Origin: Neoceratodus forsteri
Taxonomy: Eukaryota > Chordata > Ceratodontiformes > Ceratodontidae
Assembly: GCA_016271365.2 (NCBI GenBank)
Contig: JADMNL010000023.1
Span: forward strand, 604,658,501 to 604,722,500
DNA: 64,000 nucleotides
Direction: 5' to 3'
Made by a program: the position numbers and the translations under genes. Below are positions 10,891 through 21,240 of the stretch, piece after piece. Position 1 is the stretch's first letter; the number at the start of each line of letters is the position of its first letter. Under the pieces are notes generated by a model. That model saw nothing but the letters and a program-made list of their open reading frames with translations. It was not told where the DNA came from and did not search any database.

Positions 10891-11845
10891 GCTATATGAG
10901 AAACTCTGCTGGCTCTCACCAGCTAGATACCTTGATTTTGGTTTGGGATGCCTCTCTGGGAAAGTGATCAGAACTAGCACTCCCCAGGGCTGGCCCGGCT
11001 TCTGCCTAAACTGAATCCCACCTCCTACCAACTTAGGTCTCTCATCAGAGATGCTCAAAGTCCCTCCTACCGGACCCTCATGGGGATCGGGACTTTACAT
11101 AAGTGCGCCCAGACTCTGGAATTCGCTGCCTGTGGATATCCGAGCTGCCCCTCCTATCTGAGTTTTGAAATTCCCTGTGGGGTTTCCTAAACTAGCATCA
11201 GAGTGTGACTGCCCCAAACCTCCCTAGAGTAAAGTGTGAAATTGTTTTGTCTAAACCTCCCCAGGGTGTCTCCATTGAATTCCTGGAGATATTTTCCCCA
11301 CTGTATCAATGACTTCTGACTACTCCTGCCTAAAAGCCTTGGGCATTTTACACCCATTATTGCTCCACGGTCATAGGCTAACCATGACATATTGCACCTT
11401 GGTCACTTGGTAGAAACTTGTACTACCAAGTGTTTCTGTTTCTGTCTAACATGTGCATATTTAGAAAATGTGATGAGCTGTATATACCTGTCCACGATCC
11501 AACTAGCCTAGGGGTGTGTACGACAATGTTATAAGTTATGTTATGACTAATCAGTCCTTGAGCTATGCTCACTCCTATGTATGATGACCTGTATATATCT
11601 GTCAGTTGAACTAGCTAGTCTAGAGTGTATAATCTGCAATGTGCTTACTGCTGTATGTTTCCCCTAGCGTCAAATGATGTATTTCCCACATGTTTGTTTA
11701 CTGTGACAAAAAACTGTACTCTCTTTGCCATGTCTCCTTGACTGTTGTTCCTCATGTTGTACTCTCCCGGGTCATTCCTGAAAATAGGCATAATACTTGT
11801 CTAGTGTACTTACCAGGTAAACAAAAGATAAATAAATAAATAAAT
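9301..11845 (+). mobile_element. LINE-B: L2/CR1-superfamily LINE, 5' truncated or degraded
   Basis: The reverse transcriptase region (9301-10890) is followed by about 900 bp without clear coding and a 3' end reading cccgggtcattcctgaaaat ... gtacttaccaggtaaaca, then an (AAAT)n-type tail at 11829-11845. The same 3' end occurs alone at 47316-47391 (plus) and 49171-49249 (minus), so it is a family terminus. The body is frameshifted at several points. Confidence 0.85.
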
Positions 11846-12672
11846 GTTCCAATTGATGGGATGTGCAAGATAGGGGTAATAATTAGTACCCATGTCTTGC
11901 TTTTCTTCTATCAGGTTAGGGACTCTTTGCCTAATTTATAGATAACTGTTGAAATGTGATTATATTGTCATATGTTATGTGTGAGCTGATATAGGTCAAA
12001 AGAATTCCTAGGCTGAAGTTTAACCACAGTTAGAATTTCAAATGGGTAATTTCTAATCGGGAATTTTATCTAATTACCTGATTACTGGAACTGATCTATT
12101 CTAAAGTATTAAACTGCAGACCTATTAGGTCCCTGATTAGTAAACTGACTGTTTTATAAGGTGTAGCTTATCTAACACGGTGTTGTGATTATGCACAGAA
12201 AAAAGGCATTGACATTATTGTTGGATACTGTAGGTTGCATAAATGTACTTCAAGGCCCTGAAATTGCTTGGTAAAATAGTGGTTATAGGAAGGAAATGCA
12301 CATATAGAATTTGGGCCAGTGGTTGCCCTTGTTCAAATTAGCCATTTAATTTTCATGTTTTCTTTCCTTATACCATAGTGAGGGATAAGAGATAATTATG
12401 AGTTTGTTCCTAGGCATGTACTCGGTCTCTAGTCAATGAGATCCACAGCATTGTACTTAGTATTTCCTAAACATAATATGCCCTGCAAAAATATTAGGTA
12501 GTTGAATGTGCTTAGTAACTTATATATGTTTTATAAATTCCCACCTATATAATGCACAGTTTCAGTATACTTCCCTGAATTGATGGGCTGCTCCTATCGA
12601 AGACCTGAGGGACAAGTATAACATACCTGAAAAGGAAATCTAAATGGAATTGAATACAGGAATTTTGGCTAA
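11846..12672. other. Unassigned AT-rich spacer
   Basis: Nothing recognised between the LINE-B tail and the first Ngaro repeat. Confidence 0.5.
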
Positions 12673-12964
12673 TGGAGTTTGCCTCTAAAGGCAGACCAGG
12701 TTGTTCTGGTGACCAACCAAGAAGGACCAAATGAATGACATAAAATAAAAGAGGAGGAGCTAAAAGTGATGACTCAGAGGAAAAGAAGGAGAAAGGGAGG
12801 GGAACAAGAGATGACATCACAAAGGGGGTGGAGTTATTGAGGGACTGGAGTAGCAAGCAATTGACTAGGATAGGCAGGAAGAGGATGGACTATGCTGACC
12901 TTTTAAAGGGCTGCAGGGAAGGAAAAGCCCTCTTTTTAGCTTGCTACTCACCAGATTAATAAAA
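12673..12964 (+). repeat. Ngaro copy 1 split repeat A1
   Basis: It matches A2 (19293-19580) almost end to end: ggagtttgcctctaaaggca, gactcagaggaaaagaagg, gtggagttattgaggg, gtagcaagcaattg, aggcaggaagaggatggact, cagattaataaaa. Differences are scattered point changes and small indels. It marks the left end of the element; the right edge is where A1 and A2 stop matching, just after cagattaataaaa. Confidence 0.92.
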
Positions 12965-13194
12965 GCTGGGAGCAACACATCAGATCAGCATTTTCAGCCT
13001 GCATAACGTGTAGGTGAGCTGTATGAGAGCAGCACTTCGGGTCAGCAATCTCAATGGAATTTGGAGCCATTGCGTGAGCTTGTTTTAAAAGAACTTCCAC
13101 CTATTTATTTATATCTAAGAAAAACACAGTTTTTGTTCCTTTGGAGAATGGTTGTGAATCCAATAAAGTTTGGGGTAGGAGAAAGGAGACATGG

Positions 13195-14460
13195 GGTGGG
13201 TAATCAATGGGCAAGTTACAAGGGGCATATAGCAAATGCAGCCTAAGCATTGTTCTTATGGAAAATAGACAAGTCACAAGTAGCATGTAGCATGTAGCAA
13301 CTGCTGACGAATTATTGAAAATAAGCAAGTCGCAAAGGGCATGTAGCATGTAGCAACTGCTGCCTAAGAGTTTGTTTATTCAAAATAGGAAAATTGCAAG
13401 TCACATCTAGGAATGCAGCATTTCTTTTACCTTTAGATTCTTTTGATCCTACACCATGGCACTGGATCCTAGAGGGGGCACGAGGGGAGTGCAGCAGGAA
13501 AGCAAGTGAGTTTCAAGCATTTTGGAAGAAGGTGAGCTGCCGTGACATAGGCCCAAAGTGAAGCCAGCTGCCACCATATTGGATGATGTCACACCACATG
13601 GCTGGGGAGACACGCAATGGAGATCACATGTTGTAAGTCACATCTAGCAAAAGCAGTTTATGTATTGGGTATGTGTTAGTTATTCCAAGATAGGCAAGTC
13701 GTAAACCGCATCTAGAAAATGTAGTCCATGAGTGGTTCTTATATAAAAATAGGCAAGTTGCATGTAGCAGGTAACAAATGCAGTCTATGAAGGGTTTCAT
13801 TTAAAAATAAGCAAGTCGCAAGTAGCATGTAGCAACTGCTGCCTATTTGAGTTTTGTTCATTCAAAATAGGAAAATCACAAGTCACAGCTAGGAATGTAG
13901 CTTTTGTTTTACCTTTAAGTTCTTTCATGCCACAAGAGAGCTTTCAAGCATTTTTGGAAGGCGTGATGAGATGCCTGCCAGGTAGGCCCAAGGTGAAGCT
14001 GGCCGATGCCATACTGGATGATGTCACACCACGTGGCCGGGGAGACACTCAATGTAGATTACATGTCGCAACTCACATCTAGCAAAAGCAGTTTATGTAT
14101 TGAGTTAGATGTTAGTTATTCCAAGATAGGCAAGTCGTAAGCCGCAGCTAGTAAGGCAGCCTATGAGTGGTTCTTATTTAAAAATAAGCAAGTCGCAAAT
14201 AGCATGTAGCATGGAGCAACTGCTGCCTAATTAGTGAAAATAGGCAAGTCACAAGTAGCATGTAGCAAATTCAGTCTATGATTTGTTTCATTTAAAAATA
14301 AGTAAGTCACAAGCAGCAATAAGCAAATGCAGCCTATTTGAGTTTGTTATTCAAACTAGTCAATTCGCAAGTCGCATCTAACAAATGCAGTCTATAAGTT
14401 GTAAAAAAAAGGCAAGTCACAAATCGCTGCTAGCAAATGCAAGCTAGGAGTTAACTATAT
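13195..14460 (+). repeat. Internal tandem array, ~60 bp period, in Ngaro copy 1 5' region
   Basis: The motif aaaataagcaagtcgcaagt plus agcatgtagcaactgctgcc recurs about 16 times, roughly every 58-62 bp, for example near 13206, 13268, 13323, 13388, 13692, 13751, 13810, 13870, 14129, 14186, 14243, 14300, 14359 and 14412. A larger block of ~480 bp containing ggatgatgtcacaccac is also duplicated (13380-13690 and 13861-14150). It lies between A1 and the gag-like region, so it is either an internal leader array or an early insertion. No coding content. Confidence 0.85.
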
Positions 14461-14699
14461 AAAATAAAATAAATAAATAGATGAGAAGGACCACAAAAAA
14501 AACAAAACACAGAGACCAAAATAAAGAAGGCATGACAGAGGGGTAGGGCATGCACCCATACTCATGGAGGTTATGGACCATGGAGGAAGGTGTTACAGTG
14601 GCCGGGGGGCACTGCATCTGGAGAAATTTGGGGGCCCATCAATGACAAAGAGAGAAAGGAACCATTTATGACCAGGGATGGTAGATCCCCAGTGATTAA

Positions 14700-15720
14700 C
14701 ATGTGCTTTCTCCTTTACAGCAATTTTACTAGCTTTAGGAACAAGAACCAGAGCAGAGGATTAAAGACACCGAAAAGAACAGGCACACTAAGGAGGAAGC
14801 TTACAAGTCTATCATCGAGTTGGCCAAACAGACCAACAGGGTATGGGAGCGGGTAGAGGTAATGTGGGATGTAATGTGAGCAGTAGCATAAAAGAATATG
14901 TAGAACAAATGATTATGGTCATGGGACAAGATGGGCTAGGGCAGCTGGAAAAAGCCCTAGGAGAGATCAGGACAGGGAGGGGGAAGGGGCAGGAACCAGG
15001 AGCATGTCAGATGCTGGTATGCTGCCTGGGGGTCTCAGGACATTGGTTCACCAGGGATGAGAATAGCGAGCACGTCCCCATGGCAACAAAAGAAAAGATA
15101 TGGAAGGAGAGTATGTAGATGTTTTGCCCTGGTAAGTAGGGGCGCAGTTTTGAAATATGGTGAAAAGGAGAGCATTGGGAAAGCAGAGATGGCAGCAGCA
15201 GTGGTCCTTCATGGGAAGAAAGAGGAGGACAAATTCACCACAAGCAAGACATGGGACTGCTGGTCTGTGGGTTTCGCCATGTACGCAGCCATAGTGTTAG
15301 AGAAGAAGCCTGAGTGGGAGATCCCCTTGATAACCTATCAGCTTATAATATGGAGGGCAAAAGCCAAAGAATAGTGGGGTGGATATAATATGATGAATAT
15401 TTTAGACAAAGGATGGCCACCTATGGAGTCGTTAGGTGGGATACCGAACAACTGGATCTGTGGATGGATTACGTCATGGACCAGTCCACACCAGATGGGA
15501 ACTAAGAAGACCCTCCTGACACAAAAAATGTTGCTGGGGCTACATCAAGCCTTTTGCTTCTGGCCGCAGTGTAGATTCCACTGCACATGCTTGAAATATG
15601 GGAGGAACCCACCCACCATCCAGATGCAGGACAAACTGGGTGGCGGGGGGCAACCAGTGGCCACAGGTCAGTGCCAATCAATCCTTTTGGGGACCAAGGG
15701 GTTGTTGAGTTAGCCAGCAG
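14700..15720 (+). pseudogene. Ngaro copy 1 gag-like region, broken
   Basis: Segments align with the matching region of copy 2: EEAYKSIIELAKQTNRVWER near 14790 (copy 2 KEECYKAVMDLVEKVNRLLE), SSIKEYVEQM near 14878 (SSVKEYVEQM) and HVPMATKEKIWK near 15072 (HVPMTMKEKIWK). The stretch KTWDCWSVGFAMYAAIVLEKK (residues split here: KTWDCWSVGF, AMYAAIVLEKK) follows at ~15250. The Cys-rich knuckle seen in copy 2 is eroded here (FWPQCRFHCTCLKYG near 15560). The product would be a structural RNA-binding protein of the element. Frames change at ~14840, 15060 and 15390. The start codon cannot be fixed. Confidence 0.72.
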
Positions 15721-15839
15721 CTAAGGGTTTTGGGTGCAAGTATTAAAGACCAGCCTAGTAGAGTGGGGGCAGGTATTTAACATGGCAAGGACGCTGATCA
15801 GTATCAAGTGTGGGAAATAGCATTACAGGGATGAAAGGC

Positions 15840-17320
15840 ACTACAAAGTGACTTATGCTACCCTGGAGGGGCAGGGAAACCATTAAAGCAACCCCACAAA
15901 CATGGCTAGTAAAGACCATCATGGAGGCTGCCTTTAGGCTCCTTCCAGTGTGCCCTCTAGACTGGGACCTGTTGGGCTTTAAGCTAGATGGGGAATATTA
16001 CTTTGACAAAGCCATGCCTCTGGGTTGTCCAACTACTTGTGCCTCTTTCGAACTACAGTGGTAGCCACAGACATTGCAAGCTATTTCCAGATATTTCACG
16101 AAATTTCTGAAGAGTTTCTCTCTGCTGCCCCTACTGCTTAAATGCAAAAAGCATCAGATATTTCTGGAAATATCCCATAAATTTCAAGAAATAGCTTGCA
16201 GTGTCTGTGGCTACTACTGTGTTTAGCACATGCCTACAAGGCATATTTCAAAGACAGTCAGGGTACAGAACAGTGATGCACTACGCAACGATTTTCTACT
16301 GATTAGAGTGGGAGAGAAGAGAGCGAGGAGATACTCATGAGCTTTCAGACACTGTGCAGAAACATGGGAGTGCCACTGGCACCAGACAAGATGGAGGAAC
16401 CTAGCAGGATCATTGAGTTCCTGGGCATAGAGATCGATGCACAAAATGAGGTCTTTTAGATTACTGGAAGGCAAGATAACTAAGTTGTGGGGGCTCCTGA
16501 AGGATCATAGGCAAGGAAGGAGAAAATAACTGAGGCAGGTTCAGCAGTTGATAGGACACCTTAATTTTGCCTGCTGGGCTATCAGCCCGGGGAGAGCATT
16601 CACTAGGCGAATAGCACAAGCCACACAGTGAGTGACTAAGCCTCATCACTGGGTGGTTATCACAAGGGACACAAGGGAGGACTGGAAGATATGGGACACA
16701 TTTCTAGATGCTTTCAACAGCACATCTTTTTGGCAAGATGACTGGGTATTTAATACAGATCTAGAAATCTATATGGATGCCATGGGGTTGCGGGGAATGG
16801 GGGGATACTATAGAGGAAAATGGGCTTCCGAAGCACGGCCACAGAGATGGATAGATTTAGGTCTGACCAGGGACATCACCCTGCTTGAAATCATGCCAAT
16901 CTGGGCCTGCACGTTAGTGTGAGGACTGGAGCTTTGGAACCAAAGGGTGACTTTTGGTGTGACAACAGGGCAGTGGTGGATGTCCTCAACAACAGGAAGG
17001 CATCGAACGGGCCAGTGCTTTGGGTACTAAGCCAGTTAGTATTGCAAGGGCTGAGGCTTAACATTACGTTCAGGGCCAGACACATAGAGGGTATCAAAAA
17101 CATTATAGCTGACAGCTTCTCCCATCTCCAGCTGCACAGATTGTGGGCCACAGCACCGGGGGCAGGAGACAGATGCCAATACCAGAGGATATATGGGAAG
17201 TTGGTTGGAAGGAGCCGATGTCCTGTTTTGGAACTCCTGGTCCACCAGGATGCTGAGAGCCTACATAGGGGCTTGGGGAACATTCTAAGTTCAGGGAACA
17301 GCACTACAGGAAGGTAAGTG
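15840..17320 (+). pseudogene. Ngaro copy 1 reverse transcriptase-RNase H, broken
   Basis: RT blocks: LLPVCPLDWDLLGFKLDGEY and YYFDKAMPLGCPTTCASFE (15945-16055), a mini-element insertion, then the palm block near 16265-16310. There the copy 2 YLDDF is replaced by HYATIF with a stop, so the catalytic aspartates are lost. FLGIEIDAQNEV follows near 16425. RNase H: IYMDAMG (Asp), LLEIMPIW (Glu, ~16880), FWCDNRAVVDVLNN (Asp, ~16952) and ADSFSHLQ (Asp, ~17110), so the four acidic positions are still present. A stop and frameshift separate the last two blocks at ~16920. In the intact family this enzyme copies element RNA into DNA. Confidence 0.85.
16055..16220. mobile_element. Palindromic mini-element (MITE-like) inside Ngaro RT
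   Basis: The left end acagtggtagccacagac / attgcaagctattt and the right end aaatagcttgcagtgtctgt / ggctactactgt are reverse complements over ~32 bp with two or three mismatches. The 166 bp insert interrupts the conserved RT stretch between the copy 1 words ctttcga and tgtttagcac, which are nearly adjacent in copy 2 (attcgagatgtttagtac at ~53979). It has no coding capacity. The superfamily is not assigned, and no clean target duplication is visible. Confidence 0.85.
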
Positions 17321-17439
17321 GCAAGTCATGGCTGACAGAGTGGGAAAGTACATAGTGCACCAATGGAAAAAGGGAATGGCACATGCCACCTTGTGGCCAT
17401 CGGCATAGTGTGTAACCTTAGACAGGGCAGGACCCAACA

Positions 17440-18060
17440 AAATCCAAGTTACTACAGCGCATGGTCCAGGGGTGGGGAAGGCTTAGCATGAAGGCAAAGG
17501 ATGAATGGAAACCAGTATAACACAGCATGATGGAAGGTATGGGGCAAGCAGCGGCAGCTGTCTGCAGCACAGAATTTGAAACATTATTATTTCAAGCAGT
17601 ATTTACAACAATGCATTATGGTGCACTAAGGGTGAGTGAAGCAGTAGAGCATGACAATGGAAGCCTGGGGGTGGAGTTGGAACAAGCGGACCTTACCTGG
17701 CAGGGGATACAATTGACATAAAGATCAGAAAATCAAAGATGGACCAAGAGGGTGAGGGGCCCAAGTACAACTAGACAGACAAAAGGAGCTGGTTAACTGC
17801 CCAGTCAGAGAGCTGTGGTCCTCTCGCGCAGTGCGCCCACCCCAAGCAGGCCAGTTCTTATTCATAGGGGCAGGAAAAGAGCCACAGGTTATCAGGTGAC
17901 AGCAGTGCTTAAATGTGTGTGCATTCCTGGTGAGAACCCAAGAACTTCTCCTCACATTCATTCCAAATTGGGTGGGCATCATAGATGGCATCAGCAGGGG
18001 GTCCTTTGCACAGGTGCAAGGGGTCAGACGAGAAGTCTGACTGTTATAAACAACACATAA
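17440..18060 (+). pseudogene. Ngaro copy 1 tyrosine recombinase, broken
   Basis: This would insert the element's circular DNA. Recognisable blocks are LLFQAVFTTMHYGALRVSEAV (as LLFQAVFTTMHYG, ALRVSEAV; Arg I in LRVSE, ~17590-17645), QFLFIGAGKEPQ (~17855), HSFQIGWASWMASAGG (~17958) and SDCYKQHIRP (~18030), which holds the catalytic Tyr. Copy 2 has HSFRIGA where this copy has HSFQIGW, so the second catalytic Arg is replaced by Gln. Stops and at least three frameshifts break the frame. The region downstream leads directly to the SGNH region. Confidence 0.82.
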
Positions 18061-18119
18061 GACCATTAAAGAAATGAGTAACCAATTCTCCAAATTTTTC
18101 TCCACAGGTTAAGGGAGGG

Positions 18120-18775
18120 CTGGGAATGGGGGTAGCTTGCAAAGATGAACGTGTGGGGGGACAAAAGGGATACAGTAGGGAGCATGGACAGCAAGGATGT
18201 CTCATTAATGCGATGCTTGATCTCTCAGCAGGTAAGGGATGGCGGCTGGAAGTATGGATATATGGACACTCTTATATTTATTGGGCAGAAAGGAGAATGT
18301 CCAAAAAGAAGGGGGCAGACAACTTTACCAAGACTGCAGACAATGCTGGATGACATGGCAGGGCATCAGGAGCAGGAAATGGGCCCAGCTGCTTCCAACA
18401 TTGATAGACATGAGAGAGAGATGGCCACCACCAGACATGATTATTATACAATTGAGAGGCAATGACATTGGATCCAGGCCATGGCTGGACAGTTATTTAC
18501 AGATTAAGTATGATATGGGTATAATAAAGAAATTGTGGCCAGAAGTAATCTTGACCTGGTCAGACATGGTACCCACAGGGTATGGAGACAGGCACACAGA
18601 CACCTCACAATGGACAGAGTAAAAAAATGAACAGAAGGATAGGCACATGGTCCTTAACCAGGGCAAGGTCATTAGGCAGGACATAGAAGAGCAAGAGGAT
18701 GAGTTCTATAGACCGGATGGGGTACAACTATTAGATGTGAGGTTGACCTTTTTAATTCAGCCACCATAGGGAATA
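18120..18775 (+). pseudogene. Ngaro copy 1 SGNH-hydrolase-like ORF, broken
   Basis: Blocks typical of SGNH/GDSL hydrolases survive in shifting frames: WIYGHSYIYWAE (block I, Ser, ~18255), IIIQLRGNDIGSRPWLD (block III, G-N-D, ~18440), LWPEVILTWSDMVPTG (~18535) and RPDGVQLLDVRLTFL (~18712). In the last block the usual DGxHL His is Gln. An SGNH ORF after the recombinase is known for Ngaro elements; its role in the life cycle is unknown. Compare copy 2 at 55900-56520, which keeps the His. Confidence 0.75.
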
Positions 18776-18863
18776 TTGAAGACTGGAGGAGAAGCCTTGG
18801 TGAGCAAGTAAAGGGCCAAGTAAAGTGGGGGGCATAATCAGCATGAAGCTGGAGCGCCAAGTG

Positions 18864-19194
18864 GCAAAAAGATTATAAAAAGCTGCTGGGGGACACACAC
18901 AAATGGAGAACAAAGAAAAGAGGGAGGAGATGCAGTGATGGGTGTCACACATTACCTCCCAAGAAGAAGGAGAAGGCCCCTCCAGATTCTACATCTGGGA
19001 TGGGGTGAGAAGATGAAGAGAGAGGAATACATAAGCAATGAATAATCAATGTGTGGAATTTTTGTTTAAAACAAAGTGCACATCAGATGGAAAATAATGT
19101 AGAAAAATTGGGAAGACATTGGAAAGTTGGGACCAATGATCTTCAAGTTTGAAAATATGATTTTATGAAATTATGATTTATGGGGCTAATGGGG

Positions 19195-19231
<37 letters not shown>

Positions 19232-19292
19232 TATATTGGCTGATCTCAGCACCACACTACTGTGTAGCCTCTTTCTTGAGAAATACAGGACA
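18864..19292 (+). repeat. Ngaro copy 1 split repeat B1
   Basis: It matches B2 (19826-20220) along its length: aaaagattataa, gctg(c/g)(t/c)gggggacacacac, gggtgtcacac, cccaagaagaaggagaagg, gaggaatacataag, aatgaataatcaatgtgtgg, aaagttgggaccaatgatct, atttggctgatct-type end and cctctttcttg. It contains a (AT)n tract at 19195-19228, shortened in B2. It ends in aggaca, directly abutting A2. Confidence 0.92.
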
Positions 19293-19580
19293 TTGGAGTT
19301 TGCCTCTAAAAGGCAGACCAGGTTGTCCTGGTGATCACCTAAGAAGGGCCTAATGAATGACAAAAATGAAAGGAGGAGCTAAAAGTGGTGACTCAGAGGA
19401 AAAGAAGGGGAAGGGAGGAGACAAGAAGATGACATTACAAAGGGTGGAGTTATTGAGGGGCTGGAGTAGCAAGCAATTGGCTAGGATAGGCAGGAAGAGG
19501 ATGGACTATGCTGGCCTTTTAAGGGGCAGCAGGGAAGAAAGAGCCCTCTTTTTAGCTTGCTACTCACCAGATTAATAAAA
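19293..19580 (+). repeat. Ngaro copy 1 split repeat A2
   Basis: This is the second copy of A1 (12673-12964), beginning ttggagtttgcctctaaa and ending cagattaataaaa. It sits between B1 and B2, so the B1/A2 border reproduces the junction expected if the two ends are joined in a circle. Confidence 0.92.
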
Positions 19581-19825
19581 CCCACCCACGCAAAAAGGGA
19601 GAGAAAAGAAGGATAATGTCTGGGCCCAGCCGAAGGTGGATGGCTGGGTAGGATAAATAAAAGGAAGAATAAGAATGACACAAGAGAGGAGGACAGCCAA
19701 AGGTGGAAAAGGTCTGAGCCCAGCTGAAGGTGAATGGCTCAGCTGGATAAATAAAGGAGAATAAGAATGACAAAGAGGAGAACAGCCAAGGTGGATGGCT
19801 GAGAAGGAATAAAACAAAAGTGCAT
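19581..19825 (+). repeat. ~85 bp diverged tandem repeats between A2 and B2
   Basis: The block tctgggcccagccgaaggtg gatggctgggtaggataaat recurs as tctgagcccagctgaaggtg aatggctcagctggataaat, and in part as acagccaaggtggatggctg. Each is followed by aagaataagaatgaca or a close variant. There are about 2.7 copies. The stretch is not present at the end of A1, so it arose in or beside A2/B2. Confidence 0.7.
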
Positions 19826-20220
19826 ACGAAAAGATTATAAGAGCTGCCGGTGGGGGACACACACAAAAAGAGGAGAAGATGCAGTAATGGGTGTCACACC
19901 ATTACTTCCCAAGAAGAAGGAGAAGGGCCCCCCAAATTCTATGTCTGGGAGGTGATAAGACGAAGAAAGAGGAATACATAAGAAATGAATAATCAATGTG
20001 TGGAACTTTTGTATAAAACAAAATGCACATAAGCTGGAAAATAATGTACACAAATTGGGAAAACATTGGAAAGTTGGGACCAATGATCTTCAAGTTTGTA
20101 AATATGATTTTATGAAATTATGATATATGGGGCTATATATATATATATATAGAATAAATATTGGCTGATCTGAGCACCCACCACTACTGTATAAGCCTCT
20201 TTCTTGGGAAATCCAGGACA
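19826..20220 (+). repeat. Ngaro copy 1 split repeat B2 (right end of element)
   Basis: This is the second copy of B1. It ends at atccaggaca, after which the sequence no longer matches B1/A2. It defines the right end of the element. Confidence 0.9.
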
Positions 20221-20309
20221 GTTCTGATTTTACAGTGAAATTACTAATTTAAAGATAAAATGAAAGTATTTTATTTTATTTATTGAAACCATGGAAGATG
20301 ACAGATATA

Positions 20310-20424
20310 AATAAACATGATGCAATTTGTATTGTATGTAATGTGTATGCTAGATTATGTTTTTTAAACTATGTAGTGTTGTAATGGTTTGTAACTGATC
20401 AACAATAAATTAAACTTGAAACTT
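20310..20424 (+). mobile_element. LINE-D 3' end fragment
   Basis: ttgtaatggtttgtaactga tcaacaataaattaaacttg resembles the plus-strand LINE-D terminus at 37100-37138 (tttgtaatggcattgttgcc gaccaataaacttgaact) and the complement of 21610-21660. Only the 3' UTR tail is present. Confidence 0.6.
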
Positions 20425-20540
20425 GGATATGAACCCCATAGACACCACTTGTAGACTATGTGACCATGAGAAAGTCATTTAACTCACCTGTGCTCCTGGA
20501 TGCACCTATAAATAAATCTTTGCTTAGTGTGTCTTTTCTT
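20425..20540 (+). mobile_element. CORE-SINE (MIR-like) fragment
   Basis: tggatatgaaccc (B-box-like), gactatgtgaccatgagaaa gtcatttaactcacctgtgc tcctgg and a (AAAT) tail follow the plan seen in reverse complement at 26955-27146 (gtgttaccctgagcaattca cttaacttcctgtgctccc). It is a diverged and partial copy. Confidence 0.65.
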
Positions 20541-20639
20541 GGCCAATAATTAAAAAATAAAAATAAATAAATAAAATCACTAAACTACTGGGATTCAGCT
20601 GGTTCAGTCTCTCCAGTGAGAATCCAGAACCTGTAGTAC

Positions 20640-21240
20640 CCATGCTACCAGGTCTATTCTTAAGAGGACATGTGACATGTGATTGGACTCCAAGGAAAGG
20701 AGAGGGCAAGAAAATGCTCATGGTAGGGAACTCCATTGTAATGGGGAAGAAAGTGTTAGTAGGGGAAGTGGTGCAGATGGGAAGGATGGTCAGTTGCCTT
20801 CTGGGGGCTTCAGTCATGAGGGATGCAAGGAGAGTAGAAATAATTGTCAGCGGAGAGGGTAGAGGGGATTGTCTCATGTGAATGTCTGCCTAGGGACTAT
20901 TAACCTTGCTTACAGTCTCCTGGAGGGGGTTATAAATCACTTTAAAAAACTAGGAGGGAGGCTCACACATGCAACAGCCTCATTGATGTTCTCTGAGGTT
21001 CTGTCAGTTTGGAGCAGGGGAGCTTGGATGATTCTTCTGGTCACTCATTTCAATCAATGGCTAAAGGGGTGATGTGGATAAGAGGAATTGGGTACCTGAG
21101 AGATTGAGGCCACACTTTGAGGGATATATGGATGTTCAAGTGGATGACCTTCACCCCTCTGAGGAGGGTACCAGAATGCTAAGACACAAGTTTAAAGAGT
21201 GCATTGAGATGCCTTTAAATGAGAAGAGGAAGAGGCAGAT
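20640..21240 (+). pseudogene. CR1-type ORF1 esterase (SGNH-like) remnant
   Basis: Blocks in changing frames read MLMVGNSIVMGKK (block I, Gly-Asn-Ser where family members have Gly-Asp-Ser; ~20715), MVSCLLGASV, RRVEIIVSGEG (~20785-20860), GTINLAYSLLEGVINHFKKLG (as GTINLAYSLLEG, VINHFKKLG; ~20890), LMFSEVLSV (~20977), NQWLKG (~21055) and DVQVDDLHPSEEGTRMLRHK (~21130), which holds the D-x-x-H-type block. CR1-family ORF1 proteins carry an esterase-like domain of this type. ORF2 is absent here. Stops and shifts make it non-functional. Confidence 0.72.

Larger units (their letters stand above)
12673..20220 (+). mobile_element. Ngaro-type tyrosine-recombinase retrotransposon, copy 1 (both ends present)
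   Basis: The 7.5 kb element has the order A1 (12673-12964), internal array, gag-like region, RT-RNase H, tyrosine recombinase, SGNH hydrolase, B1 (18864-19292), A2 (19293-19580), B2 (19826-20220). The A1 ... B1-A2-B2 layout is the split direct repeat arrangement known for Ngaro elements of the DIRS order. An SGNH-type ORF after the recombinase is also reported in Ngaro but not in DIRS1 itself. All coding regions are broken, and a palindromic mini-element sits in the RT. No flanking target duplication is seen, as expected for recombinase-mediated insertion. Confidence 0.88.

Noticed and set aside
13195..14460. Regularly spaced repeats that could suggest a CRISPR array
   Set aside because: Both repeat and spacer parts are repeated, the DNA is clearly vertebrate-type, and the array lies inside a retrotransposon.
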